Positions 1 to 8,998 of a stretch of 64,000 bases of DNA are shown piece by piece. Position 1 is the stretch's first letter. Every line of letters begins with the position of its first letter. The stretch is from Ectothiorhodospiraceae bacterium (GTDB lineage Bacteria; Pseudomonadota; Gammaproteobacteria; Nitrococcales; Aquisalimonadaceae), in the NCBI GenBank assembly GCA_003565775.1, contig PXAT01000085.1, forward strand, positions 1-64,000, given 5' to 3'. The notes under the pieces were generated by a model, which was not told the DNA's origin, made no database searches, and worked only from the letters and a program-made list of their open reading frames with translations. The translations under genes and the position numbers were made by a program.

Positions 1-203
1 ATGATCAGGAAGAACAGCGTGACTGCCCCCGAGAACATGAACACGCTGCCGTGGAGATCCAGACGGACGCCGAGCGGTTTCGCCGTGTAATTGTCCTGAC
101 CTACAACGTAATCGGTGTCGATTGGATTTGCCGCACCTTCCGGTGCCGGAACGCCCTCACTCTCCGGAATATCGGACGATGCATCATTCGGGTTTCTGGC
201 CAT
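1..203 (-). CDS. BCCT-family carrier, N-terminal fragment
   Basis: The frame is open from an ATG at 203 to the left edge of the window, giving about 67 residues. A hydrophilic acidic head of about 35 residues is followed by a DYVVGQDN stretch and then the start of a first membrane segment (FMFSGAVTLFFLI). This hydrophilic-head-then-helix pattern matches the cytoplasmic N-terminus of betaine/choline/carnitine (BCCT) carriers. A GAGAGGA ribosome site lies about 9 nt before the ATG and decides the start. The diagnostic BCCT tryptophan motifs lie outside the window, so the family call is an inference. A complete BCCT carrier is encoded at 14934-16640. Confidence 0.55.
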   Translation of the reverse strand, partial: MARNPNDASSDIPESEGVPAPEGAANPIDTDYVVGQDNYTAKPLGVRLDLHGSVFMFSGAVTLFFLI

Positions 204-476
204 CGAATGCGTCCTCTCGCATGTTGTTCGAAAAGGAAAAAACTGTGATCGTCAGAGTCTTTCTGCAGTCCGCCGGTCGGCGATGCGGGATCAGTGCTGT
301 GACGGTATCCGGTGCACGAGAGACCAGCGGGGCGATGGCCGAGCCCGGGCCATCAATGTGCACCCTACACAAACATGGGCGTGACGCCTACTTTCAGGCG
401 TTGCACTATAAAGAGTGGATTGAAGGAGGTCCGGCAACGGTGATCGGGCCGACGGGGCAAGTGGGAGTAACGGGCC

Positions 477-743
477 ATGGCTAGCGGTTGGGCACGTGAA
501 GGTGCCGTCCAGGACCAGATCGACAGCACGGTGGAAGATGGCGTTATGCGCGCGCGCAGTCGTCTGCCGACCGGTGATAGCGCGGAATTCTGCGAGGAAT
601 GCGAGGCGGCCATTCCCCAGGCGCGCCGGGAGGCGGTGCCGGGTGTGCGTTTCTGTGTAGCCTGTCAGAGCAAACGTGACGCCGAGCAGGATGCCTATTC
701 CGGCTACAACCGGCGTGGCAGCAAGGACAGTCAGCTCCGGTAG
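477..743 (+). CDS. ybiI: DksA/TraR-type C4 zinc-finger protein YbiI
   Basis: This small cytoplasmic protein of 88 residues contains a C4 zinc finger (CEEC about residues 39-42, CVAC about 60-63). Its N-terminus MASGWAREGAV and C-terminus YNRRGSKDSQLR are both characteristic of the YbiI branch of the DksA/TraR family. It lacks the long coiled coil of DksA, so it is unlikely to reach the RNA polymerase secondary channel in the same way. The function of YbiI itself is not established. It stands alone between the divergent BCCT gene and chaC. The ATG at 477 gives the family-typical N-terminus. Confidence 0.88.
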   Translation: MASGWAREGAVQDQIDSTVEDGVMRARSRLPTGDSAEFCEECEAAIPQARREAVPGVRFCVACQSKRDAEQDAYSGYNRRGSKDSQLR

Positions 744-798
744 ACCGGTTGATCCGGGTTGTCACGTGCTTGCATGATCTGAGAGGAATGCTTGCCCC

Positions 799-1380
799 AT
801 GTCAGTCGATACGGCGGCGCTCAATGCCGCGAGGCACCGTCTGGCCGATGACGCGCCGGTCTGGCTGTTCGGTTACGGGTCCCTGATTTACAAGGTCGAT
901 TTTCCCTTCGTGCAACGGACGCCGGCGGCGATCTACGGCTGGGAGCGGCGTTTCTGGCAGGGGTCGGAAGATCATCGCGGCGTGCCCGGCGCCCCGGGTC
1001 GGGTCGTGACGCTGATCGACAGTCCCGGTAGCCGCTGTGGCGGGATCGCCTATCAGATCGCCGCGGGCGTGTTCCGGCATCTGGATGTGCGGGAAAAACA
1101 CGGTTATCTGCGCCTTTGGCAGGCCCTGCACTTTGCCGATGGCAGTACCGTTGACGGGCTGGTCTACATTGCCGGTCCCGAGAATCCCGGGTTTCTCGGT
1201 CCGGCCCCGGAGCCGGAAGTGGCGGCGCAGGTGGCGCGCGCCGTCGGGCCCAGTGGTGACAATCGAGGGTATCTCCTGCAACTCGCCGCGGCCTTGCGCG
1301 AACTTGGCGAGCGGGATGAGCATGTGTTTGCGCTCGAGGCCGCCGTGCTGGAGCGTCAGCGTTCCGTGTCGGGCGGATAA
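799..1380 (+). CDS. chaC: Gamma-glutamylcyclotransferase ChaC
   Basis: A 193-residue cytoplasmic enzyme of the ChaC family, which cleaves glutathione to 5-oxoproline and Cys-Gly. The family hallmark GYGSL is at residues 25-29, and the presumed catalytic glutamate is E99 in EKHGY. Length and both motifs agree with a complete active enzyme. The likely role is glutathione turnover. The start at 799 follows a GAGAGGAATG stretch that can act as ribosome site. The gene is followed by a full copy of the dispersed repeat at 1458-1734. Confidence 0.9.
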   Translation: MSVDTAALNAARHRLADDAPVWLFGYGSLIYKVDFPFVQRTPAAIYGWERRFWQGSEDHRGVPGAPGRVVTLIDSPGSRCGGIAYQIAAGVFRHLDVREKHGYLRLWQALHFADGSTVDGLVYIAGPENPGFLGPAPEPEVAAQVARAVGPSGDNRGYLLQLAAALRELGERDEHVFALEAAVLERQRSVSGG

Positions 1381-1457
1381 GCCGACATCAGTCGATCGGG
1401 CATCGGGGCAATGCCGGTGTTTCCCGGAGGACAAACCGCACGTAGTGTTGTCAGCCA

Positions 1458-1734
1458 TTAAGGAAACGCTGAAGTATTCCCGCGCCTGCGCCCGAGACCG
1501 GTTTTGGTCATCTGGCAAGGCGTGGTGCCGGTTCGGTAGTGATTCTACCGGGCCGGTGACGCAACGCCGGCAGGGGCCAAAACCGGCCGGTCCCTTCGGG
1601 TTGGGCCGCATTTTCCCCGACTGCGGTGTTGCGCTGCTTGACCGCAGAATGACTGCGGCGCTGCGCAGCGCGCCTTGCCTCGGAGAAAATGCGGACTCCA
1701 ACGCAGACGTGCGAATACTTCAGCGTTTCCTTAA
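1458..1734 (+). repeat. Full-length MITE-like repeat, copy A (277 bp)
   Basis: The element starts TTAAGGAAACGCTGAAGTAT at 1458 and ends with the exact reverse complement at 1713-1734, so the terminal inverted repeats (TIRs) are perfect over 22 bp. Next to the left TIR is the alpha arm (GCGCCCGAGACCGG, TTTTGGTCATCTGGCAAGG). Next to the right TIR is the beta arm, which read from the right gives GTTGGAGTCCGCATTTTC and GAGGCAAGGCGCGC. There is no reading frame of its own. A truncated second end, TTAAGGAAACGCTGA, starts inside the right TTAA at 1731 and runs on to 1745. Copy B at 10631-10875 is the same element inverted. Confidence 0.93.
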
Positions 1735-1783
1735 GGAAACGCTGACGTCGATTCCTGACAGGCAACCGATCGGAGGCGCCAGT

Positions 1784-4306
1784 TTGAAGAAGGTCCTGTT
1801 CTGGTGCGCACTGGCGCTGGTCGTGCTGATCACGGCCGGCGCGCTCGTCGGCACGGAATCCACGCGCTCGCCATCCCAGGCCGGCGGCGTCGATGGCGAC
1901 GCCGGCGACCGCCGCGGTGCCCTGGTGGATCAGGTCGTGTTCACCCAGGAATCCGACATGGGCAAGGTCAGTGGTCTGATCGAGGGTGGTGCGCATCAGG
2001 TCTTTGCCCAGGGCATTACCAGCGCCTCGGTGTTTCACCGCATCCGTGATTCCCAGAAGGTTGTCAGCGATCTCTCGTATGGCTCATCGGTCGAGTTGTC
2101 GCTGAACCCCTCCGGCCCCGAATTCGATGACGGCAGCCTCAACCCGTTCCATGTCCCGGCCATGCGTGAGGCCATGAATCGCCTGGTGAACCGGCGATAC
2201 ATTGCGGAGGAGCTCTACGGCGGCCTCGCGGTACCGCGCTATCTGCCGATCAATACCGCGTTCCCCGATTATGCGCGGCTGGCCGACGTCGCCCGCGCCC
2301 TGGAACTGAAGTATCAGCATGACCCGCGCGCGGCGGCCGACGTGATCAGCGAGACCATGCGTGAGCTGGGTGCGGTGAAACAGGACGATCTCTGGCATTA
2401 CGACGGCCGTCCGGTGCGGCTCATCGTGCTGATCCGGACCGAGGACGAGCGCCGGCGGGTCGGCGACTACGTGGCCAATCTGCTGGAGGATCAGGGGTTC
2501 CGGGTCGAACGGCGCTACCGCACTGCGGAAGAGGCCTCCCGGATCTGGATCGCCGCGCCACCGTCGTCCGGACAATGGCATATCTACACCGGCGGCTGGA
2601 TTTCGACCTCGATCAACCGCGACGTGGCCGCTGATCTTGCCTATTACTACACGCCCCGCGGCCGCGCCGAGGCACTCTGGCAGGCCTATGAGCCGGACCC
2701 CGAGTTCGACGCTCTGGCCGATCGGCTGCAACGTCGGGATTATCGCAGCTGGGCCGAGCGCCAGGCTCTCATGGCGCGCGGCCTGGAACTGGCGATGGAG
2801 GATTCCGCTCGGGTCTGGCTGGTGGATCAGCTCAACGCCTGGCCGCGGGCGGAAAACGTGGAACTGGCGGCCGATCTGGCCGGTGGCACGGCGGGCTCCG
2901 CCCTCTGGCCCTATACCCTGCGCTACCGCGACAAGGTTGGTGGCAATATGGTGCTGGCGGCGCCGAGTCTGCTCACCGAACCCTGGAACCCGGTTTCCGG
3001 CAGTGGCTGGATCTTCGACCGCATGATCCTTAACGCGATCGAGGATTCGGCGGTGATGCCGGATCCGTTTACCGGTCTGTTCTGGCCACAGCGCCTGGCC
3101 GGTGCCGAGGTGACGGTGGAAGAAGGCGTGCCGGTCAACCGCACGCTGGACTGGCTGACGCTCGAGACCGAGGCCGAGATCGTGGTGCCGGGCGATGTCT
3201 GGATTGACTGGGACGCCGCCGAAGGCCGCTTCATCACGGTCGAGGATGCCCGGGGCGACGAACCACTGACCGCCCGCAGCCGCATTCGCATTCGTTACGA
3301 GGATGGCTATCTGGATCGCTACTGGCACGATGGCAGCCAGGTCTCGATGGCCGACGTGCTGCTGCCGTGGATCCTCAGCTACGAACGCGCGAATGAGGAC
3401 AGTGAGCTGTTCGATCCGGCGCATGTGCCCACTTTCGAGGTTCACCGGCAGCATTTCCGCGGCTGGCGCATCGTCTCCGAGTCACCACTGATCATCGATG
3501 TCTACAGCGACCAGATCTATCCGGATGCCGAGAACATGGTCGGCGCGCGGGTGCCGGCGGTACAGCCCTGGCACATGCTCGCTCTCGGTATCCGCGCCGA
3601 GCGTGCCGGCGATCTGGCATTCTCGTCGAACAAGGCGGACCGGCTGCGGGTTGACTGGCTGAATCTGGTCGGCGGTCCCAGCCTGCGGACGTTGGATCGT
3701 CATCTGGAGCGCGCCAGGGACGAGGGCTTCCTGCCGTTCGCCGAGGTTCTCGGGCCGGCTCTGCGCGACAACGAGATCGAGGAACGCTATCGGGCCATCG
3801 GCGACTGGTATCGTGACCGTGGGCATTTCCTGGTCGGCGACGGCCCGTTCTATCTGCATTCGGTGCATGCCGTGGAACGCAGTCTGGTGCTGCGCCGGTT
3901 CGCCGATTTTCCCGATGCCTCGGACAAATGGCTGCGCTTCACCCGCGCCGAGATCCCCGAGTTGAATCTGGACGGGCCACTGGTGGTCGAGCGCGGCGAA
4001 GGAGCGGAGTTCCTGCTCCGTATCACCTTCGAGGGCGAGACCTACGCGGCCGAGGATATCGAAGCGGTGCGCTATCTGCTGTTCGATGGCAGGAGCGAGC
4101 TGGTGCTGCGCGGTGATGCAGAGCAGAACGAGGACGGCGACTGGTATGTGGAATTGAGTCCCGGCCAGGTGGAGATGCTCGGCACCGGCGCCAACAGCCT
4201 CGAGTTCGCGGTCACCACCCACCGCGTCGCCTTACCCAACTTCGCCACCCATGCGTTCGCCACGGTGCCGTCGCGGCGTGCGGCGCAGTCCGGAGACAAC
4301 GAATGA
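1784..4306 (+). CDS. Oligopeptide-type ABC transporter substrate-binding protein (SBP family 5)
   Basis: An 840-residue family-5 solute-binding protein, much larger than the usual 500-600 residues. It has an N-terminal hydrophobic segment (about residues 4-22) that serves as signal or membrane anchor, and no clear lipobox. The body contains family-5 features such as YYTPRGRAEALW and the following tail typical of peptide-binding DppA/OppA-like proteins. The start is TTG at 1784, because GGAGG lies 7 nt upstream at 1772-1776. The frame stays open much further upstream, but that part runs through repeat copy A and chaC and is not coding. It is the first gene of a five-gene importer operon and overlaps the first permease by 4 nt. 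The imported substrate is unknown; peptides are the family default. Confidence 0.85.
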   Translation: MKKVLFWCALALVVLITAGALVGTESTRSPSQAGGVDGDAGDRRGALVDQVVFTQESDMGKVSGLIEGGAHQVFAQGITSASVFHRIRDSQKVVSDLSYGSSVELSLNPSGPEFDDGSLNPFHVPAMREAMNRLVNRRYIAEELYGGLAVPRYLPINTAFPDYARLADVARALELKYQHDPRAAADVISETMRELGAVKQDDLWHYDGRPVRLIVLIRTEDERRRVGDYVANLLEDQGFRVERRYRTAEEASRIWIAAPPSSGQWHIYTGGWISTSINRDVAADLAYYYTPRGRAEALWQAYEPDPEFDALADRLQRRDYRSWAERQALMARGLELAMEDSARVWLVDQLNAWPRAENVELAADLAGGTAGSALWPYTLRYRDKVGGNMVLAAPSLLTEPWNPVSGSGWIFDRMILNAIEDSAVMPDPFTGLFWPQRLAGAEVTVEEGVPVNRTLDWLTLETEAEIVVPGDVWIDWDAAEGRFITVEDARGDEPLTARSRIRIRYEDGYLDRYWHDGSQVSMADVLLPWILSYERANEDSELFDPAHVPTFEVHRQHFRGWRIVSESPLIIDVYSDQIYPDAENMVGARVPAVQPWHMLALGIRAERAGDLAFSSNKADRLRVDWLNLVGGPSLRTLDRHLERARDEGFLPFAEVLGPALRDNEIEERYRAIGDWYRDRGHFLVGDGPFYLHSVHAVERSLVLRRFADFPDASDKWLRFTRAEIPELNLDGPLVVERGEGAEFLLRITFEGETYAAEDIEAVRYLLFDGRSELVLRGDAEQNEDGDWYVELSPGQVEMLGTGANSLEFAVTTHRVALPNFATHAFATVPSRRAAQSGDNE

Positions 4307-5409
4307 CGACGGCCACGGAAGGCACACGCGCGCAGGGCCTGCGCCGGGATGTCCGGCGCCTCGGGCTGTTCACCGCCAAGCGCCTGCTGGCGCTGTTTCT
4401 GACCATTCTGGTCGGGGTCTATCTGACCATCCTGATCGCCAACATGGGCGGCCGGGTGGATGACCTGCGCATGGTGCAGATTCAGGGCGAAGTCTCGGAA
4501 ATGGTGCGTGGCGACCCCGCGTTCCAGGACATGCCCAGCGAGGAGCGCAATGCCCTGGTTCAGCGGCAGGTGGATCTCGAGGTCGAGCGCCTGCGGCTGG
4601 ACCAGCCGTTCATCGTGCGCAGTTTCGACTACCTGCATCGGGCCATGCTGCTCGATCTCGGGCGCGCCGAGCAGATGCACAGCGACAGCGGTTCGCGGGA
4701 CGTCTACGACATCATCGTGGAACGCCTGCCGGCGACCTTGCTGCTGTTCGGTACGGCCAACTTCCTGGTTTTCTTCTTCTCGGTCTACATCGCCTTGTCG
4801 CTGTCGCGACGGTACGGCAGCATGCTTGATCGCAGCGTTATCGCGCTGGCGCCGAGTTCGGCCGCGCCGGCGTGGTTCTATGGCATTTTCCTGATCCTGC
4901 TGTTCGCATTCGTGCTGCCGGTGCTGCCGTCGGGCGGCATGGTGCAGGCGCCGCCGCCGGAGAATCCGCTGCATTACGCACTGGACGTGTTGCGGCACAT
5001 GCTGCTGCCGGTGCTTGCCATGTTCCTGTCCCAGATTTTCATTTCGATCTACTCCTGGCGCACGTTCTTCCTGATTCATTCCAGCGAGGATTACGTGGAG
5101 ATGGCGCGGGCCAAGGGTCTGCCGGATAACCTGATCGAGCGGCGGTACATCCTGCGACCGACGTTGTCACCGATCATCACCAGCTTTCTGCTGATGCTGA
5201 TCGGCCTGTGGAGTGGCGCGATCATCCTGGAGCAGGTGTTCAACTGGCCAGGGCTGGGCACCTTGCTGTTCCAAGCCATCGGGCATCGTGATACGCCGGT
5301 GATCATCGGTTCGGTGGTGATCTTCGCCTACCTGCTGGCGATCACCGTGTTCCTGCTCGATATCCTGTACGCGGTGCTGGATCCGCGCATTCGCATTGGA
5401 GGCGACTGA
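4303..5409 (+). CDS. Peptide-type ABC importer permease, DppB-like
   Basis: A 368-residue inner-membrane permease of the binding-protein-dependent peptide class. One N-terminal helix (about residues 24-46) is followed by a long periplasmic insert of about 80 charged residues, then the core helices. The EAA-loop region reads ARAKGLPDNLIERRYILR (about residues 268-285), the coupling element for the ATPase. The C-terminal helix ends with DPRIRIGGD, typical of DppB. The start ATG overlaps the end of the binding-protein gene (ATGA), so translation is probably coupled. Its stop overlaps the next permease start by one base. Confidence 0.9.
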   Translation: MTTATEGTRAQGLRRDVRRLGLFTAKRLLALFLTILVGVYLTILIANMGGRVDDLRMVQIQGEVSEMVRGDPAFQDMPSEERNALVQRQVDLEVERLRLDQPFIVRSFDYLHRAMLLDLGRAEQMHSDSGSRDVYDIIVERLPATLLLFGTANFLVFFFSVYIALSLSRRYGSMLDRSVIALAPSSAAPAWFYGIFLILLFAFVLPVLPSGGMVQAPPPENPLHYALDVLRHMLLPVLAMFLSQIFISIYSWRTFFLIHSSEDYVEMARAKGLPDNLIERRYILRPTLSPIITSFLLMLIGLWSGAIILEQVFNWPGLGTLLFQAIGHRDTPVIIGSVVIFAYLLAITVFLLDILYAVLDPRIRIGGD

Positions 5410-6740
5410 TGGGCCGGTTTGCCGCCCTGTCCGAGCTGCGCAACTACCCGTCGGCGGTGGTCGGCATGGCGATAATCGCCTTCCTGATTGCGCTCTCGGT
5501 CTACACCGTGATCACGATCCCGTACGCGGACGCGCTGGACAAGTGGCGCGGTGGCGAGCAGTGGCGACTGCATCCGGTGAACGCCAGTCCGGTCTGGGCC
5601 GATCGGCTCACCGGCGGGCGGGCACCGGAGACGCAGGTGGTGTCGAGTCGCGACGCGGCGATCGAACGGCAGCCCTTCGAGGGCGGTGAACGGCTGCATA
5701 TTCCGCTGCAGGTGAACTATCAGGCGGGCGACTTTCCGTCCGAGATGACCCTGTTCCTGAGTGCCGAGGGACACGAGCGCGAACCCTTTGCGCGGCTGGT
5801 CTGGCGCACGCCGGACGGCCGTGAGTTGGCGCTGGGCGGGACTCGCGTGGCCACTCAGGATCGCGTCTCGATCTCCCAGGACCGCTCTCTGGAACAGCGT
5901 CTGGGGCTGGTGCCCCATATCGGCCTGCTGGCAACGCCGGATTCCGAGCCCGGAGCGGCCGAGGTGCTGACCGGCGACTATGAGCTGACGCTCGACGTTA
6001 TCCTGTTCCAGGAGGATGCCGGGTTCGAGGCCGATCTGGTGCTTTACGGTCGGGTGCACGGCCTGGCCGGAACCGATCACCAGCGGCGCGACCTGATGGT
6101 GGCGTTGATGTGGGGAACGCCGGTGGCACTGGCTTTCGGGCTGCTGGCGGCCGTCGGCACCACGATCACGACACTGATCATCGCCGCCACCGGCGTCTGG
6201 TTCGGTGGCTGGGTCGACGCCACCATCCAGCGACTGACCGAGGTCAACATGATTCTGCCGCTGTTGCCGATTCTGGTCATGGTCGGAACGCTGTATTCCA
6301 CCAGCATCTGGCTGATGCTCGGCGTCGTCGTGGCGCTGGGGATCTTCAGCGCCGGCATCAAGATGTACCGCGCCATGTTGCTGCCACTCCGGCAGGCGGC
6401 CTATATCGAGGCGGCCCTGGCTTATGGTGCCGGCAATACCCGCATCATTCTGCGCTACATGATCCCGCGGATCCTGCCAGTGCTCATTCCGACCTTCGTC
6501 ACGCTGATCCCGACCTTCGTCTTCCTCGAGGCCTCGCTTGCGGTACTCGGCCTCGGTGATCCGGTGCTGCCAACCTGGGGCAAGGTCCTGAACGACGCCC
6601 AGAGCGAGAGCGCACTGTACAGCCAGTACTACTACTGGGTGCTGTCGCCGGCGTTCCTGCTGATGCTCACCGGGCTCGGCTTCGCGATGCTGGGATTCGC
6701 ACTGGACCGGATCTTCAACCCGCGACTGAGGGCGCTGTGA
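5409..6740 (+). CDS. Peptide-type ABC importer permease, DppC-like, with large periplasmic insert
   Basis: The second permease of the importer, 443 residues against about 300 for DppC. The extra length is a soluble insert between the first helix (about residues 16-38) and the core, covering about residues 45-215 and rich in charged residues. The coupling loop AALAYGAGNTRIILRYMIPR is at about 335-355. The C-terminus DRIFNPRLRAL is typical of the family. GGAGG lies about 6 nt before the ATG. Together with the extended first permease and the very large binding protein, the inserts suggest an enlarged periplasmic docking surface. That is an inference. Confidence 0.88.
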   Translation: MGRFAALSELRNYPSAVVGMAIIAFLIALSVYTVITIPYADALDKWRGGEQWRLHPVNASPVWADRLTGGRAPETQVVSSRDAAIERQPFEGGERLHIPLQVNYQAGDFPSEMTLFLSAEGHEREPFARLVWRTPDGRELALGGTRVATQDRVSISQDRSLEQRLGLVPHIGLLATPDSEPGAAEVLTGDYELTLDVILFQEDAGFEADLVLYGRVHGLAGTDHQRRDLMVALMWGTPVALAFGLLAAVGTTITTLIIAATGVWFGGWVDATIQRLTEVNMILPLLPILVMVGTLYSTSIWLMLGVVVALGIFSAGIKMYRAMLLPLRQAAYIEAALAYGAGNTRIILRYMIPRILPVLIPTFVTLIPTFVFLEASLAVLGLGDPVLPTWGKVLNDAQSESALYSQYYYWVLSPAFLLMLTGLGFAMLGFALDRIFNPRLRAL

Positions 6741-6777
6741 TGCGGCACTGCTCCATGCAAAAACGGGGAGGGGACTG

Positions 6778-7752
6778 ATGGCGGTGCCCCTGCTCAGCGT
6801 CGAGAACCTGCGCCTGCGCTACCGGACCCGTCAGGGCCCGGTGGAAGCGGTGGCCGGCGTGGACTTCGAGATTCGCCACAAGGAAGCCCTGGTGATTCTG
6901 GGTGAATCCGGTTGCGGCAAGAGTTCGCTGGCAAAAGCCCTGATGCGCACGCTGCCGCGCAATGCAGAGCCGGCCACCGGTCGCGTGCTGCTGGAGGGCG
7001 AGGACATCATGGCACTGGATGAGGAGCGGTTCCGGCGCGAGGTGCGCTGGCTGCGCATCTCCCTGGTCATGCAGGCGTCGATGAATGCGCTCAATCCGGT
7101 GGTCCGGGTCGGTGAGCAGGTGGCGGAACCGCTGCGTGTGCTGCGGGGCTGGTCGCGGGAGCGGGCCCGGCAGCGTGCCGCCGAGGTCTTCGATCTCGTG
7201 GGTGTGTCCACCGATTTTCTGACGCGTTATCCGTTCGAGCTCTCCGGTGGCATGCGTCAGCGTGTGGTGCTGGCCATGGCGCTGATTACCGACCCGCAGC
7301 TGGTGATCCTCGACGAGCCTACCTCGGCGCTGGATGTGCTGACGCAGGCGAGCATCATGAACGTGCTCAAGCGCATCAAGCGCGAGCAGGGCACCAGCTT
7401 CATCCTGATCACCCACGACGTGGCGACCTCCAGCGAACTGGCGGATCGGGTGGCGCTGATGTATGCGGGCCAGATCGTCGAGAGCAGCAGCGCCGCCGAG
7501 TTCTTCCGCGAACCGGCACACCCTTATGCGCAGATGCTGATGGACAGCGTACCGCGGCTGCATCAGGAAACCCGGCCGACGCATATTCCCGGTCAGCCGC
7601 CGAGCCTGCTGGAACCGCCGAGCGGTTGCCGGTTTGCCGATCGCTGTCCGTCCCGTTTCAACCTGTGTGACCGCGATCCCGGCGCCTTCCGCAAGGGTGA
7701 CCGGCGCCGGGTGCGTTGCTGGCTGCATGCCGGCGGGAGTCAGTTGTCATGA
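6778..7752 (+). CDS. ABC importer ATPase, DppD-like
   Basis: A 324-residue cytoplasmic ATPase. It has Walker A GESGCGKSS (about residues 42-50), signature LSGGMRQR (about 155-162), Walker B LVILDEPTSALD (about 175-186) and a switch histidine in ITHD. The C-terminal oligopeptide/dipeptide domain has the cysteine motif CRFADRCP, where related transporters can hold an iron-sulphur cluster. GGGGAGGGG lies close before the ATG at 6778. It pairs with the next gene, with which it overlaps by 4 nt. Confidence 0.93.
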   Translation: MAVPLLSVENLRLRYRTRQGPVEAVAGVDFEIRHKEALVILGESGCGKSSLAKALMRTLPRNAEPATGRVLLEGEDIMALDEERFRREVRWLRISLVMQASMNALNPVVRVGEQVAEPLRVLRGWSRERARQRAAEVFDLVGVSTDFLTRYPFELSGGMRQRVVLAMALITDPQLVILDEPTSALDVLTQASIMNVLKRIKREQGTSFILITHDVATSSELADRVALMYAGQIVESSSAAEFFREPAHPYAQMLMDSVPRLHQETRPTHIPGQPPSLLEPPSGCRFADRCPSRFNLCDRDPGAFRKGDRRRVRCWLHAGGSQLS

Positions 7753-8759
7753 GCGCGTCGGCCACTCCGGCAAACCGGGCCGCGGAGCAGCCACTGGTGG
7801 ACGTGCGAGAGTTGCGTACCTGGTTCGAACTGCGTCAGTGGGGGTTTCTGAAGCTGGGTTCGGTCAAGGCCGTCGACGGCGTCAGCTTCTCGCTCTATCG
7901 CGGCGAGTCGGTGGCCTTCGTCGGCGAATCCGGTTGCGGCAAGAGTTCTCTGGCGCGAACCCTGCTCGGTCTGCACCGGCCGACCGAGGGTGACGTGGTG
8001 TTCGAAGGCGAGTCCATGTCGCGTCTCGGGCGGCGCGGCATGCGCGATTACCGGGCGCGGGTGGGCTACGTCCAGCAGGATCCGTTCGGTGCGCTGGCGC
8101 CGTTCATGGATGTGCGTCGGATTCTGGCGGAGCCGCTGAAGGTGCAGGGCGTGCGCGGACGGGCCGAGCGCGAACGGCGGATCCGCGACGTGCTGGAGGA
8201 AGTCCGCCTGTCGCCGGCAGATGATTATCTGCGCAAGTTTCCGCATATGCTCTCGGGCGGTCAGCAGCAGCGGGTGGTGATTGCCCGGGCGCTGATTCTG
8301 GAACCGTCGCTGCTGATCGCCGATGAGCCGGTGTCGATGCTGGACGCCTCGGTCCGCGTCGAGATCCTCGATCTGCTCTACCGCATCCAGCAGAAACGCG
8401 AGCTGACTCTGGCATTCATCACCCACGACCTGTCCACGGTGCGCCACTTCGCCGACCGTATCTTCGTCATGTATGCCGGCCGCGTTGTCGAGACCGCAAC
8501 GGTCACCGAACTGCTGGATCATCCGCAGCACCCCTATACCCGGGCGCTGCTCGCGGCGCTGGCCGATCCGGACCCGGACAATGCGCTGGCAATGCGCGAA
8601 GTCCCCGGCGGCGAAGCCCCGAGTCTGCTCAATCCACCATCCGGCTGCCGTTTTCATCCCCGTTGCCCCAGGCACATGCCGGGCGTCTGCGATGTCGACG
8701 ATCCCGGCAATTTCGAGCCACGGCCCGATCATCTGTCGGCCTGCTGGCTGCATCGCTGA
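7749..8759 (+). CDS. ABC importer ATPase, DppF-like
   Basis: The second ATPase of the importer, 336 residues from the ATG at 7749, which overlaps the previous stop as ATGA. An in-frame ATG at 7716 exists but lies inside the previous gene. Walker A GESGCGKSS, signature LSGGQQQR, Walker B LLIADEPVSMLD and the C-terminal cysteine motif CRFHPRCP are all present. It forms the heterodimeric motor with the product of 6778-7752. Confidence 0.93.
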   Translation: MSASATPANRAAEQPLVDVRELRTWFELRQWGFLKLGSVKAVDGVSFSLYRGESVAFVGESGCGKSSLARTLLGLHRPTEGDVVFEGESMSRLGRRGMRDYRARVGYVQQDPFGALAPFMDVRRILAEPLKVQGVRGRAERERRIRDVLEEVRLSPADDYLRKFPHMLSGGQQQRVVIARALILEPSLLIADEPVSMLDASVRVEILDLLYRIQQKRELTLAFITHDLSTVRHFADRIFVMYAGRVVETATVTELLDHPQHPYTRALLAALADPDPDNALAMREVPGGEAPSLLNPPSGCRFHPRCPRHMPGVCDVDDPGNFEPRPDHLSACWLHR

Positions 8760-8763
8760 CGCC

Positions 8764-8946
8764 ATGCGCCTGATTCTGTCCGGTCTCGCCCTGATGCTGG
8801 CAAGCCTGGCACTACTCATGGCCATGGTAGTGCCGCTGCTGGCGCCGAGCCTGGCTCTTTCCCTGCTGGCCTATGCCGGTTGCTTTTCCGGCCTGCTGCT
8901 TGCCCTCGGCGGCGCCGTGGAACGTCAGCGCCGGCTGCGCGGTTGA
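8764..8946 (+). CDS. Small two-helix membrane protein
   Basis: A 60-residue open frame starting 4 nt after the ATPase stop. It is almost entirely two hydrophobic stretches (about residues 3-26 and 31-50) followed by a basic tail ERQRRLRG, which predicts a positively charged cytoplasmic end. There is no clear ribosome site, so translation may be coupled to the gene before it. No family is recognised. Confidence 0.55.
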   Translation: MRLILSGLALMLASLALLMAMVVPLLAPSLALSLLAYAGCFSGLLLALGGAVERQRRLRG

Positions 8947-8998
8947 ACGCAGCCGGGATACGTCGGTCTCAGTGATTCGTTCTGCACGGGAGACGACG

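Noticed and set aside
802-1701. A 299-residue minus-strand frame across chaC and the repeat
   Set aside because: It is antisense to the clear chaC gene, has Arg/Pro/His-rich shadow composition and resembles no family.
1037-1783. A long open frame joining chaC, repeat copy A and the ABC binding protein as one 1089-residue protein
   Set aside because: The upstream part is an out-of-phase reading of chaC and of the repeat. A TTG with GGAGG at the right distance at 1784 gives a normal signal segment.
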